Assembly: GCF_000014065.1 (NCBI RefSeq)
Contig: NC_008043.1
Span: 304,001-368,000, forward strand
DNA: 64,000 nt
Origin: Ruegeria sp. TM1040
GTDB lineage: Bacteria; Pseudomonadota; Alphaproteobacteria; Rhodobacterales; Rhodobacteraceae
Direction of reading: 5' to 3'
Shown piece by piece: positions 33,580-42,299 of this stretch (position 1 is the first letter of the stretch; each line of letters starts with the position of its first letter). The notes under the pieces were generated by a model that made no database searches, was not told the DNA's origin, and worked only from the letters and a program-made list of their open reading frames with translations. The translations under genes were made by a program, and so were the position numbers.

Positions 33580-35660
33580 ACCCCAAAGAGCCTGCACAGC
33601 TAAAGATTTCAGATCAACGCCCTTCAATGTGGCGCAACCTCTCACTGGTCTGGCTCGTGCCCCTGCTGGCCCTGATCGTATCGCTTGGCATCGCCTGGAA
33701 GAGCTATTCAGAGCGCGGCGAGTTAATCCACATCGCTTTTGACAATGGCTCTGGGGTGGTCGCCAATGAAACCACGCTGCGCTATCGCGATGTGGTGATT
33801 GGCCGGGTGGAGCAGGTCGGCTTCTCCGAGGACCTGAGCCGTGTTTCAGTTGCCGTTCGCGTCGACACGGACATCGCTCCCTTTCTGGATGAAGATGCGA
33901 CCTTCTGGGTGGTGCGCCCGGAGGTGAGTTCGCGCGGGATCTCGGGGCTGAGCACGGTGCTGTCCGGCGTCTATATCGAAGGCGCCTGGGACGAGACCGC
34001 CGGATCCGCGCAGACCGAATTTGTGGGGCGGGATCGCCCCCCTCTGGTGCAGCCCGGACGCGCCGGGCGCCGGATTACCTTGCGGACCGAAGATGGCAGG
34101 ATGATCACCGAGGGCGCGCCTGTCCTGTTTCGCGGCATCGAAGTGGGCCGCCTTGAACACCCCCGCCTGACCGTAAGCGGCAACAGCATCGTGGTGGATG
34201 CCTTTATCGAGGCACCGCACGATCGCCGGATCAACTCGGCCACGCGCTTTTGGGATACCTCCGGCTTTACCGTCTCCTTTGGAGCGGAAGGGCTGTCTTT
34301 GGATGTCGACAGCCTTGCATCCCTTGTTTCCGGCGGGATCGAATTCGACTCTGTCTTTGATGGCGGCAGCCCGGCGAACCCCGGCGCGGTCTTTGACATC
34401 TATCCAGATGAGGCCACCGCAAGGCGCACTGCTTTTGCGCGTTCCATGGCCGGTGGCGTTGCGATCTCTGTAGCGTTTGACGACTCTGTTGCGGGTCTGA
34501 GCAGTGGTGCACCCGTAGAGCTCGGCGGTATCAAGGTAGGCGAAGTCGGCAGCCTCACCGCCGCGATCCAGAATGAGACCGACACGGCAGATGTCAAACT
34601 GGTGGCCAAACTCCTGCTGCAACCCGGATTGCTGGGTCTTGCGCCAGGTGCCAACGAAGAGGACGTTTTGGACTTTCTTGAGACCGCTGTTGAGGGTGGA
34701 ATGCGGGCGCGTCTCGCTTCTGCCGGACTCCTGAGTTCAGAGCTGATGGTAGAACTGGTGCGCCTCGATGATGTCCCTCCCGCCAGATTTGATCGCACAG
34801 CAGAGCCCTTCCCGGAAATGCCAAGCGCGCCATCGGATCTGCCTGATTTCTCTGCAACAGCAGAAGGCGCGATGGAACGGATCAGCCAGCTTCCGGTGGA
34901 GGAATTGATGGCGCAGGCGATCAATACCTTGGCCAGCATCGAGGCTCTGGCCGCCGCCGAAAGCACCCGGCAGGCCCCGGCAGCTGCTGTGGCTCTCTTG
35001 GAAGAAACCCGCGCCCTGCTGAACGATCCAAGCACACGCGCCCTGCCCGGAGAGCTGCGCGCCACCGTCTCAGATCTGCGTGCAATCCTGCAGGAGTTGC
35101 AACAGGGACGCGCCGTTGCGAACCTGACCGCTGCGCTTCAAGATGGGGCGCGGGCCGCAGATGAGATCGCGACAGCCTCAGAGAATCTGCCCGCGTTGGT
35201 GGACGATCTGCGCGACCTTGCCGCCAAAGCCAACAACCTTGAAGCGGAAGAGCTGATCCAATCGGTCAACACGCTGATGACCAGTGCAGATGCGCTGATT
35301 GGCACAGAGGCGGCTCGTGCGCTTCCAAGCTCATTGTCGGCGGCGCTCGAGGAAATCCGCACCACTCTCGCGACACTGCGCGAGGGCGGATTAGTCGACA
35401 ACGCAAATGCCACCATGGTCTCGGCCCGCGATGCCACGCAATCGGTTGCGCAAGCCGCAGAAGGCCTGCCCGCGCTCTCCGCGCGGCTGGAGCGCCTCAT
35501 GACCCGGTCAGAATCGCTGGTGGCGGCCTATGGGGATCGCTCCAATTTCAATATGGAAACGCTCGATATGCTCCGCGAAATCAAATCCGCAGCGCGCGCG
35601 GTCTCGCAGCTTGCCCGCAAGATCGAACGGGATCCGAACTCACTGGTATTTGGTAGATGA
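33576..35660 (+). CDS. pqiB: PqiB-like MCE-domain intermembrane lipid transport protein
   Basis: A 694-residue protein anchored by one N-terminal helix (about 24-42) followed by three MCE domains (about 47-140, 160-250 and 285-385; each starts with a pattern like SGVVANETTLRYRDVVIGRV). After about residue 430 comes an unusually long alanine-rich helical tail of some 260 residues with repeated units (RALPGELRATVSDLRAILQE; RALPSSLSAALEEIRTTLAT). E. coli PqiB is about 546 residues, so the tail is extended here. It should form a periplasm-spanning tube for phospholipids together with PqiC. Confidence 0.88.
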   Translation: MNPKEPAQLKISDQRPSMWRNLSLVWLVPLLALIVSLGIAWKSYSERGELIHIAFDNGSGVVANETTLRYRDVVIGRVEQVGFSEDLSRVSVAVRVDTDIAPFLDEDATFWVVRPEVSSRGISGLSTVLSGVYIEGAWDETAGSAQTEFVGRDRPPLVQPGRAGRRITLRTEDGRMITEGAPVLFRGIEVGRLEHPRLTVSGNSIVVDAFIEAPHDRRINSATRFWDTSGFTVSFGAEGLSLDVDSLASLVSGGIEFDSVFDGGSPANPGAVFDIYPDEATARRTAFARSMAGGVAISVAFDDSVAGLSSGAPVELGGIKVGEVGSLTAAIQNETDTADVKLVAKLLLQPGLLGLAPGANEEDVLDFLETAVEGGMRARLASAGLLSSELMVELVRLDDVPPARFDRTAEPFPEMPSAPSDLPDFSATAEGAMERISQLPVEELMAQAINTLASIEALAAAESTRQAPAAAVALLEETRALLNDPSTRALPGELRATVSDLRAILQELQQGRAVANLTAALQDGARAADEIATASENLPALVDDLRDLAAKANNLEAEELIQSVNTLMTSADALIGTEAARALPSSLSAALEEIRTTLATLREGGLVDNANATMVSARDATQSVAQAAEGLPALSARLERLMTRSESLVAAYGDRSNFNMETLDMLREIKSAARAVSQLARKIERDPNSLVFGR

Positions 35661-35661
35661 T

Positions 35662-36219
35662 ATGAAAAAACTGGTTTTATCTCTGTGTGTTGCTGGCGCT
35701 CTTTCAGCCTGTTCAAGCGCCAATGACCCTCGCTACCTGATCGCGGCCACCCCCGCAGAGCGGGTAAAAAATCTCAGTGCGCGCACGGTCGAGGTACAGC
35801 TGGTGTCCCTGCCTTCCTACGCCTCTGCGTCGGACATCGTCTCCGAAGGAGATGGCGGCGCGCTCTACTCTCAGGAACGGGCACAATGGGCGGATGATCC
35901 GGCGCGCGGCATGTCGGTTGCAATCGCGCGGGGGCTCAGCGATCGCACGGGTGCAGCTGTCGCGGTGGAGCCATGGCCACTCAATACGCCGGCCGATGCA
36001 CGGCTCGATGTACGCATTGACCAGAGCTACGCACGCGCGGATGGGCTGTTTGAGCTCTCCGGGCAATATGCCGTTTCATCCCCAGACGGGCGCGTACGGG
36101 AATTTGTCAAACGGTTCCACATTGAAACCCCGGTCACTGAGTCCGGCCCAGCCGCCGCCGCGCGCGCGCTTTCGGCTGCATTGGCGGAACTGTCCCGACA
36201 AGTGGCCGTGTCGATGTGA
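35662..36219 (+). CDS. pqiC: PqiC-like outer-membrane lipoprotein (ABC-type transport auxiliary, DUF330)
   Basis: A 185-residue lipoprotein with a signal peptide ending in the lipobox LSAC (Cys18). The body matches the PqiC/LptE-like auxiliary family (YLIAATPAERV, VQLVSLPSYASASDIV, DARLDVRIDQSYA). It would anchor the PqiB tube to the outer membrane. ATG 35662 lies 1 bp after the pqiB stop. It is last in the operon and converges on cysA. Confidence 0.83.
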   Translation: MKKLVLSLCVAGALSACSSANDPRYLIAATPAERVKNLSARTVEVQLVSLPSYASASDIVSEGDGGALYSQERAQWADDPARGMSVAIARGLSDRTGAAVAVEPWPLNTPADARLDVRIDQSYARADGLFELSGQYAVSSPDGRVREFVKRFHIETPVTESGPAAAARALSAALAELSRQVAVSM

Positions 36220-36247
36220 CGGTCCCGTGCAGGTCGGCGCGCCGGGA

Positions 36248-36973
36248 TCAGGCCGCGCCTTGCAGTAGCTCTCTTACGGCCCCAGTCGCCGGCCGGTCAC
36301 GCAGCGCATCCGGGGTGTCGAACTGCACGATCTGCCCCTGATCCATCACGGCCACGCGGTCCGCAAGATCCCAGGCTTCGGCCTGATCATGCGTCACCAT
36401 GATCGCGCCCACCCCAACCTTTTGCTGCAATGTGCGCACAGAGCTGCGCAGAGACCGGCGCACCTGCGCATCCAGTGCACTAAAGGGCTCATCCATCAAC
36501 AGAAGCTGCGGATTGATCGCCAGGGCCCGCGCCATCGCCACGCGCTGGCGCTGCCCGCCAGAGAGTTGCTGCGGAAAACGGTCGCCAAGATCCTGAAGGC
36601 CGATCATCTCCAGAAGCTCCGAGACCTTGGCGTCACGCGCTGCACGACCAGGGCGCGCGCGACGCGGCAAAACCCGCAGACCGAAGGCGATGTTATCGGC
36701 CACCGTCATGTGGCGAAACAACGCGTAGTTTTGAAACACCATGCCAAAGCGGCGCTTGCCCGCCGCCAGCCCGGTAATGTCGCGACCATCAAGATGCAAT
36801 TGCCCCCGATCCGCCTGCTGCAGACCCGCTATGATATTCAACAGAGTGGTCTTTCCCGAGCCGGAAGCGCCGAGGAGCGCTATGAACTCGCCCTTTTTCA
36901 TCGCAAGCGAGACGCCCTTTAGCACCTCGGTGCCATTGAAACTCTTATGAATATTACTGGCTTCGAACGTCAT
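36248..36973 (-). CDS. cysA: Sulfate/thiosulfate ABC transporter ATPase CysA, short form
   Basis: A 241-residue ATPase with Walker A GASGSGKTT, Q-loop MVFQNYALFRHMT, signature LSGGQRQR, Walker B LLLMDEPFSALD and VTHDQAEAW. It belongs to the sulfate operon by context. It ends right after the nucleotide-binding domain; the CysA C-terminal regulatory (TOBE) domain of about 110 residues is absent. The start overlaps the cysW stop (ATGA). Confidence 0.87.
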   Translation of the reverse strand: MTFEASNIHKSFNGTEVLKGVSLAMKKGEFIALLGASGSGKTTLLNIIAGLQQADRGQLHLDGRDITGLAAGKRRFGMVFQNYALFRHMTVADNIAFGLRVLPRRARPGRAARDAKVSELLEMIGLQDLGDRFPQQLSGGQRQRVAMARALAINPQLLLMDEPFSALDAQVRRSLRSSVRTLQQKVGVGAIMVTHDQAEAWDLADRVAVMDQGQIVQFDTPDALRDRPATGAVRELLQGAA

Positions 36974-37773
36974 CTCGCATGTCCTTTCTCTGGCCCAAAG
37001 CGGTTCAGGAGCCCGCGCAACACCAGCGTCAGCAGCGCCAGAGCCGTGAGCACAGTTGCAGCGGCAAAGGCTCCGGTGGCGTTATAGTCATTGTACAAAA
37101 GCTCGATCTGCAGCGGCAGGGTCATGGTCTCGCCCCGAATGGAGCCAGCCACCACGCTTACCGCGCCGAATTCGCCCATCGCGCGCGCCGCTGTCAGCAC
37201 CACGCCATAGACGAGCGCCCAGGAGATATTGGGCAGCACCACAAAGCGGAAGAGATGCCAGCCATTTGCGCCCAATGTTATGGCGGCTTTCTCCTCGTCC
37301 TCGCCCGATACCATCAGCACCGGAATAAGCTCGCGCACCACGAAAGGGCAGGTCACAAAGAGCGAGACCAGAACAATCCCGGTGAGGTTGAACATCAACT
37401 GTATGCCCTGCGGCGCAAGCACGCCGCCAACAGGACCATAGGCTCCATAGACCAACAAGAAACACAGACCCGCCACGATAGGAGAGATCGCAAAAGGGGC
37501 CTCAATCAGGATTAACAGCGCGCGCCGACCAAAGAACCTGTAGCGCGCAATCAACCACGCCGCCGCGACGCCGAACATCACATTCAGCGGCAATACAATC
37601 AGCGCCGTCACCACCGTGAGGCGGATCGCTAGCAGGGTCTCCTGGTCCAGTATGTTGGCGATATAGGTCCCCCAGCCCTCGCTGAAAGCGCGGTGGAACA
37701 CCGCCGCCACGGGCACTGCGATCACCACGGTGACAAAGAGAAACGACAGAGCAATCAATATGAAACGCGTCAT
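36970..37773 (-). CDS. cysW: Sulfate ABC transporter permease CysW
   Basis: A 267-residue permease with six helices. The CysW-typical motif is PFAISPIVAGLCFLLVYG, and the EAA-like loop lies around EEKAAITLGANGWHLFRFVVLP. It pairs with CysT, whose gene ends 3 bp upstream. Confidence 0.93.
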   Translation of the reverse strand: MTRFILIALSFLFVTVVIAVPVAAVFHRAFSEGWGTYIANILDQETLLAIRLTVVTALIVLPLNVMFGVAAAWLIARYRFFGRRALLILIEAPFAISPIVAGLCFLLVYGAYGPVGGVLAPQGIQLMFNLTGIVLVSLFVTCPFVVRELIPVLMVSGEDEEKAAITLGANGWHLFRFVVLPNISWALVYGVVLTAARAMGEFGAVSVVAGSIRGETMTLPLQIELLYNDYNATGAFAAATVLTALALLTLVLRGLLNRFGPEKGHAR

Positions 37774-37776
37774 GAT

Positions 37777-38619
37777 CTACCCTTCCGTCCGCAGGTAGCG
37801 ATAGAGCCGGGTTTGCACCAGGTTGACCACGATCAACAACAAAAGCGATAGCCCCAGAAGGCTACCGGCAATCGCCGCCGCCGCCGGATAGTCGAACTCA
37901 TCAAGTCGGATCAGGATCAGAAGCGAGGCGATCTCGGTCTTGAAGGGGAGGTTCCCGGCGATGAAGATGACCGCGCCGAACTCTCCGAGCGAGCGCACAA
38001 ATGAGAGCGCAACTCCGGTCAGGATCGCAGGCAGCAATGGACGCAGGATCACCCGCACAAACCTTTGTAGACCACTGGCCCCAAGCGTGAGCGCCGCGGC
38101 TTCCTCATCGGGGTCCAGTTCCTCGATCGCGGGCTGTATCGCGCGCACCGCAAAGGGCACCGAGGTGAACACCATCGCGATTACAATGCCCCACCAAGTA
38201 TAGGCGATCTTGATGTCAAACTCCGCGAGCATCCCGCCGATCCAGCCGGATTTGTCGTAGAGCGCCACCAATGCGATCCCCGCCACAGCAGTCGGCAGCG
38301 CGAAGGGAATGTCGACAAGCGCGTCCAGGACTCCGCGCCCCCAAAAGCGATAGCGCACCAGGACCCAAGCCAGAAGCAGACCAAAGACGGCATTGATCAG
38401 CGTTGCAAGAGCCGCCGCAGACAGTGTCACCTTGAGCGCAACAAGCACGCGGCGAGATGTCATCACCTTGATATAGTCAGCCGGGCTCAGTTGAGCGAGT
38501 TGCCACATCAACCCGCTTAGGGGCAATAGGATGATCAGCGTCACGAACAATAGTGTCACGCCAAGAGAAAGGGAAAACCCCGGCAGCACGCGCGGGGCGG
38601 TTCGGGTCAGGGACACCAC
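37777..38619 (-). CDS. cysT: Sulfate ABC transporter permease CysT (CysU)
   Basis: A 280-residue permease with six helices; PFALPTAVAGIALVALY and EEAAALTLGASGLQRFVRVILRP are typical of CysT. I take GTG 38619 as the start (GGAG 7 nt upstream, protein begins VVSLTRTAPRVLPGFSLSLG). The frame is open to 38673, but that would include the hairpin at 38646-38662 in the coding region. Confidence 0.91.
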   Translation of the reverse strand: MVSLTRTAPRVLPGFSLSLGVTLLFVTLIILLPLSGLMWQLAQLSPADYIKVMTSRRVLVALKVTLSAAALATLINAVFGLLLAWVLVRYRFWGRGVLDALVDIPFALPTAVAGIALVALYDKSGWIGGMLAEFDIKIAYTWWGIVIAMVFTSVPFAVRAIQPAIEELDPDEEAAALTLGASGLQRFVRVILRPLLPAILTGVALSFVRSLGEFGAVIFIAGNLPFKTEIASLLILIRLDEFDYPAAAAIAGSLLGLSLLLLIVVNLVQTRLYRYLRTEG

Positions 38620-38645
38620 GGTGATACTCCGGTATGGGTTTCGTC

Positions 38646-38662
38646 CGGCCCCCTCGGGGCCG
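38646..38662 (-). promoter_or_regulatory. Intercistronic hairpin after the sulfate-binding protein gene
   Basis: CGGCCCC and GGGGCCG form a perfect 7-bp stem around a 3-nt loop, 23 nt after the binding-protein stop and before the cysT start. Confidence 0.52.
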
Positions 38663-38685
38663 AACATCGTCACAAACGATCTGGG

Positions 38686-39723
38686 TTAGTTGGTGAAGAC
38701 CCGGTCGAGCGTACCACCCTCGCCAAAGTGGGTCTCCTGCGCTTCGGCCCAGCTGCCAAAGACTTCTTCGACCGTGATCAGACGCACATCAGGGAACTTG
38801 TCGGCTGTTGCAGCCACCACCTCGGGGTGATGCACACGGTTGTTGAAACCGGCAATGACTTCCTGCGCGTCCTTGGAGTAGAGAAAGTCGAGATAGGCCT
38901 CGCCAACGGCTCGGCTGCCCCGTGCATCTGCCACCTTGTCAACCAGCGCCACAGGGAACTCTGCCAAGAGGGAGATTGCAGGCACCACACGATCAAAGGC
39001 ACCTTCATCCTCACTGGCGCGGATGTTCTCGACCTCGGCCTCGAAGGTAATCAGCACATCGCCAAGCTCACGCTCGACAAAGCTCGTTGTCGCACCACGC
39101 CCACCGGTGTCGAACACCACGACATTGGAGAGGATCTTACCGACAAATTCCTGCGCCGCGGCCTCATCGCCTCCAAACTTGTCAAGCGCATAGGCGTAGG
39201 CCGCGAGATAGGTGTAGCGCGCATTGCCGCTGGTTTTTGGGTTCGGGAACACGAGTTCCACGTCATCACGGGTCAGATCGTCCCAGTCTTCAATACCCTT
39301 GGGGTTGCCACCCCGCACCAGGAAAGCCGGGAGCGAGTAGTAAGGCGATGCGTTATTGGGCAGCTTTTGCTGCCAGTCCTGCGCCACAAAACCCTTGTCT
39401 GCGAGGATCTGCACATCCAGCACCTGATTGAAGGTCACGAGATCCGCCTGCAGACCTTGCAGGATCGCTCGAGCCTGTTTGGAAGAGCCAGCATGGCTTT
39501 GTTTGATGGTCAGTGTCTCGCCCGTCTCTGCCTGCCAGTTTTCGGCAAAAACAGGGTTCAGCGCCGCGTAGAGTTCACGGGCAATATCGTAGGAAACATT
39601 GAGGATTTCCTGCTCTTCGGCTTCGGCCGAACTCGCAAAACCAGCAAGCGCGATCGCGGCAGCACCGAGGCTGCGAACCAGAACCCGAGAGGACCGGAGA
39701 AACGGTTTGGAGGAGAGGGGCAT
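38686..39723 (-). CDS. sbp: Sulfate ABC transporter substrate-binding protein
   Basis: A 345-residue periplasmic sulfate-binding protein (Sbp/CysP family) with an N-terminal signal peptide containing RSLGAAAIALAGFASSAEA. Family motifs are LNVSYDIARELYAALNP, KQSHAGSSKQARAI and NPKTSGNARYTYLAAYAYA. ATG 39723 follows GGAG with 6 nt spacing. It is first in the sbp-cysT-cysW-cysA operon. Confidence 0.93.
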   Translation of the reverse strand: MPLSSKPFLRSSRVLVRSLGAAAIALAGFASSAEAEEQEILNVSYDIARELYAALNPVFAENWQAETGETLTIKQSHAGSSKQARAILQGLQADLVTFNQVLDVQILADKGFVAQDWQQKLPNNASPYYSLPAFLVRGGNPKGIEDWDDLTRDDVELVFPNPKTSGNARYTYLAAYAYALDKFGGDEAAAQEFVGKILSNVVVFDTGGRGATTSFVERELGDVLITFEAEVENIRASEDEGAFDRVVPAISLLAEFPVALVDKVADARGSRAVGEAYLDFLYSKDAQEVIAGFNNRVHHPEVVAATADKFPDVRLITVEEVFGSWAEAQETHFGEGGTLDRVFTN

Positions 39724-40029
39724 TTGAGGCTCCGTTACTGAATGTGTCCGTGCATATCTGTTGGATTTTCTCCTGATTGCAATGGGTTGGACAGGATTGA
39801 AGTCTCTCATTCCATATCTCTCGCAAAGTGAGAAACAACTGTTCTAAAAACTGCGTGAGATGCAAAACGCTGCTTTCTATGCGCCCAAATTAGCCGGAAC
39901 TGATCAGCCTTGAAGACATCAACACCGGGTTGAGGTGCAAATCATCGGTGAGAGCCTGCACAATTCCTGCACAAAAGCCCCGCGAAACCTGCGCGACTGC
40001 CCCCACAAAGCTGCAAGGCAGGCGTCCAG
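39724..40029. other. Divergent intergenic region between sulfate and DUF4173 operons
   Basis: About 300 bp that must hold the two divergent promoters. The sulfate-operon leader (39724-39860) has open frames without start signals. I recognise no riboswitch, no tRNA and no strong palindrome here apart from the hairpin at 40030-40063. Confidence 0.4.
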
Positions 40030-40063
40030 ACTGCCTCCAATGAAACAAACCAATGGAGGCAGT
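40030..40063 (+). promoter_or_regulatory. Hairpin enclosing the ribosome binding site of the DUF4173 gene
   Basis: ACTGCCTCCA (40030-40039) pairs perfectly with TGGAGGCAGT (40054-40063) around a 14-nt loop. The right arm is the ribosome site GGAGG, 2 nt before the ATG at 40066. When folded the site is fully sequestered, so translation could be controlled by temperature, a protein or a small RNA. Confidence 0.6.
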
Positions 40064-40065
40064 TC

Positions 40066-41592
40066 ATGGCACAGGATCTAATCCTTCACGGCGTTCCAGA
40101 TCGCATCAGGTTGGACGGGTGGTGGCTCGAGACGACAGAAACACCAGAGCCGGACATCGCGCCGCCTATGAGGGCAAATGGCTCGTTGATGGCGTCATTG
40201 CGCATGCGGCAGGTGATCCCCCTGCTTGGCGCGCTTGTGGCACTTGCGGATTGGCTGTTCTGGCATCAGCCGGTCGGTCTCTCACTCGCCATTTTTGCCG
40301 TCGTTGTCTCCGCAGCGATTCTGGCGGTGAAACCTGAGCGACCAAGCTTACGGAGCTGGGGCCTCGCCATGGGGTTTGCGTTGCTTTGCAATCTGCCAGT
40401 GGTGATCGAGCTTCAATTTCTGTCACTCCTGTTTAGCCTCGGAGGTCTCATCACGCTTGCGGCTTGGGCGTTTGCGGGGTCCAGCTTGACGACGGGGCTC
40501 ATACTGAGGATGGCACTTCGCCTCCCTGCCTTTGGGCTAGTACATTTGGTGAAAGATACCGCCGATGCGCTACCGCCTGCAACATACTCGTCACGGCTCC
40601 GGTACATGGCGGCCACGCTGCTATTGCCGCTTCTGATGGGGGCCGTGTTTCTGGGCCTTCTCGCAAATGCCAACCCAGTCCTACAGGCGGCGCTGGACAG
40701 CATCGATCTGCGCCACCTGCTCAGGGCTGAATTTTGGACGCGCTTTCTGTTCTGGGGGTGCGTGGCGTCACTCCTCTGGCCGCTCCTCAATCTGAGCGAG
40801 TCATGGATTGGGGCACAAGCCCGCCGAGCGCGCGTAACAAAGGCGGGTCCGCACCGTAGCAGCTTCTTGATCAATCCGCTTTCCGTGCGCAATTCGCTTT
40901 GGCTGTTCAATTTGATGTTTGGCATCCAGACCCTGATGGACCTCAGCATATTAACCGGCGGAGTGTCGCTGCCCGAGGGCATGAGCTATGCCTCATATGC
41001 ACATCGCGGCGCCTATCCCCTTGTGGCAACGGCGCTGCTCGCCGGACTCTTTACACTGCTCACGCGAAATATGATTGGCCAAGACAAGGTTCTGCGGTCT
41101 CTGGTCTATCTGTGGCTGGCGCAGAACATGATACTTGTTGCAACAGCCGCGATCCGATTGCAGCACTATGTTGAGGCCTACGCCCTTACCTACCTGCGTG
41201 TCGCGGCATTTATCTGGATGGCTCTGGTTCTGACAGGGCTGCTGTTGACGATCTGGCAAATCCATCGCGGGTTTGGGACATCATGGCTATTGCGACGGTG
41301 CTTGGCTGCGCTCGCCATCACGCTCTACCTCTCCAGCCTCACAAATTTTGCCGACATAGTCGCCAGATATAATCTCACCCATGGCAGCGCGCTTCGGGGG
41401 CCTGACACCTACTATATCTGCAGTCTCGGTCCGGGGGCCTACCGCACGATACTGGATCATGAAGCAAGCACCGGACAGGATATTTGCACACGCATGATTG
41501 AACGCGACCTCGAGCGCATTTCAATCCGGAACTGGCGCGAATGGGGCTATCGGATGTGGCGGCTTGAGGCCTATGATCGGGCGCAGAATTGA
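40066..41592 (+). CDS. DUF4173 (DUF4153-type) polytopic membrane protein
   Basis: A 508-residue inner-membrane protein with about a dozen hydrophobic segments and the DUF4173 C-terminal pattern (NFADIVARYNLTHG..., a short soluble tail with a C-rich YYICSLGPGAYRTILD region). The molecular function of the family is unknown. Its gene lies 14 bp upstream of a CreB/CreC-like two-component system on the same strand. That suggests it is either part of the sensing machinery or the system's main target, as the membrane protein CreD is in E. coli. Confidence 0.78.
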   Translation: MAQDLILHGVPDRIRLDGWWLETTETPEPDIAPPMRANGSLMASLRMRQVIPLLGALVALADWLFWHQPVGLSLAIFAVVVSAAILAVKPERPSLRSWGLAMGFALLCNLPVVIELQFLSLLFSLGGLITLAAWAFAGSSLTTGLILRMALRLPAFGLVHLVKDTADALPPATYSSRLRYMAATLLLPLLMGAVFLGLLANANPVLQAALDSIDLRHLLRAEFWTRFLFWGCVASLLWPLLNLSESWIGAQARRARVTKAGPHRSSFLINPLSVRNSLWLFNLMFGIQTLMDLSILTGGVSLPEGMSYASYAHRGAYPLVATALLAGLFTLLTRNMIGQDKVLRSLVYLWLAQNMILVATAAIRLQHYVEAYALTYLRVAAFIWMALVLTGLLLTIWQIHRGFGTSWLLRRCLAALAITLYLSSLTNFADIVARYNLTHGSALRGPDTYYICSLGPGAYRTILDHEASTGQDICTRMIERDLERISIRNWREWGYRMWRLEAYDRAQN

Positions 41593-41606
41593 GAGGCCCG
41601 ATTTTT

Positions 41607-42299
41607 ATGTCCGCACGCATTCTTGTTGTCGATGACGATCCCGACATTCTCGAGGTGACGCGGTTCGCCATTGAAAAGGCCGGGTTTGAAACCTGCTTTG
41701 CCAGTGATGGGCTTGCGGCCATTGCCGCGCAGCGGCGAGACGCGCCCGATCTCGTGGTGCTGGATATCGGGCTGCCGGAAAAGGACGGACTCGAAGTCTG
41801 CCGGGACATCCGAAAATCCTCAGATGTGCCGATCCTGTTCCTGACGGCGCGGGATGAAGAGATCGACCGGATCGTAGGGCTGGAGCTTGGCGCAGATGAT
41901 TATTTGACCAAGCCCTTTTCACCGCGAGAACTGGTCGCCCGCATCAAGGCCATACTGAAGCGCAGCACACCCAGCATCACCCAACTCCCCACGGCATTGA
42001 CACATGGCGCATTGGAGTTGGATGCCGAGCGCCACCAATGCGCCTTTGCCGGCGTGCCCGTATCTTTGACCGGCTCCGAGTTTCGTTTGCTGAAAGTCCT
42101 GATGACGCGCCCAGACCTTGTTCTGACCAGAGCACAGCTTGTGGAGGCGCTCTATGGGTTTAATATCCATGTGTCGGACCGCACCATCGACAGCCACATT
42201 CGCAACATCCGCGCAAAGATGTCAGAGGTCGGCTGCACCGAAGCAGTGGTCACCGTACATGGCGTAGGCCTCCGGATGGGCGCATGCCAGCAGACATGA
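41607..42299 (+). CDS. creB: OmpR-family response regulator (CreB-like)
   Basis: A 230-residue regulator with a receiver domain (VDDDPD, phospho-Asp53 in VLDIGLPEKDG, Thr80, Lys102) and a C-terminal winged helix of the OmpR/PhoB type (LTGSEFRLLKVLM; DRTIDSHIRNIRAKM). ATG 41607 is preceded by GAGAGG. The CreB assignment rests on similarity and order. It overlaps the kinase gene by 16 bp. Confidence 0.84.
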   Translation: MSARILVVDDDPDILEVTRFAIEKAGFETCFASDGLAAIAAQRRDAPDLVVLDIGLPEKDGLEVCRDIRKSSDVPILFLTARDEEIDRIVGLELGADDYLTKPFSPRELVARIKAILKRSTPSITQLPTALTHGALELDAERHQCAFAGVPVSLTGSEFRLLKVLMTRPDLVLTRAQLVEALYGFNIHVSDRTIDSHIRNIRAKMSEVGCTEAVVTVHGVGLRMGACQQT

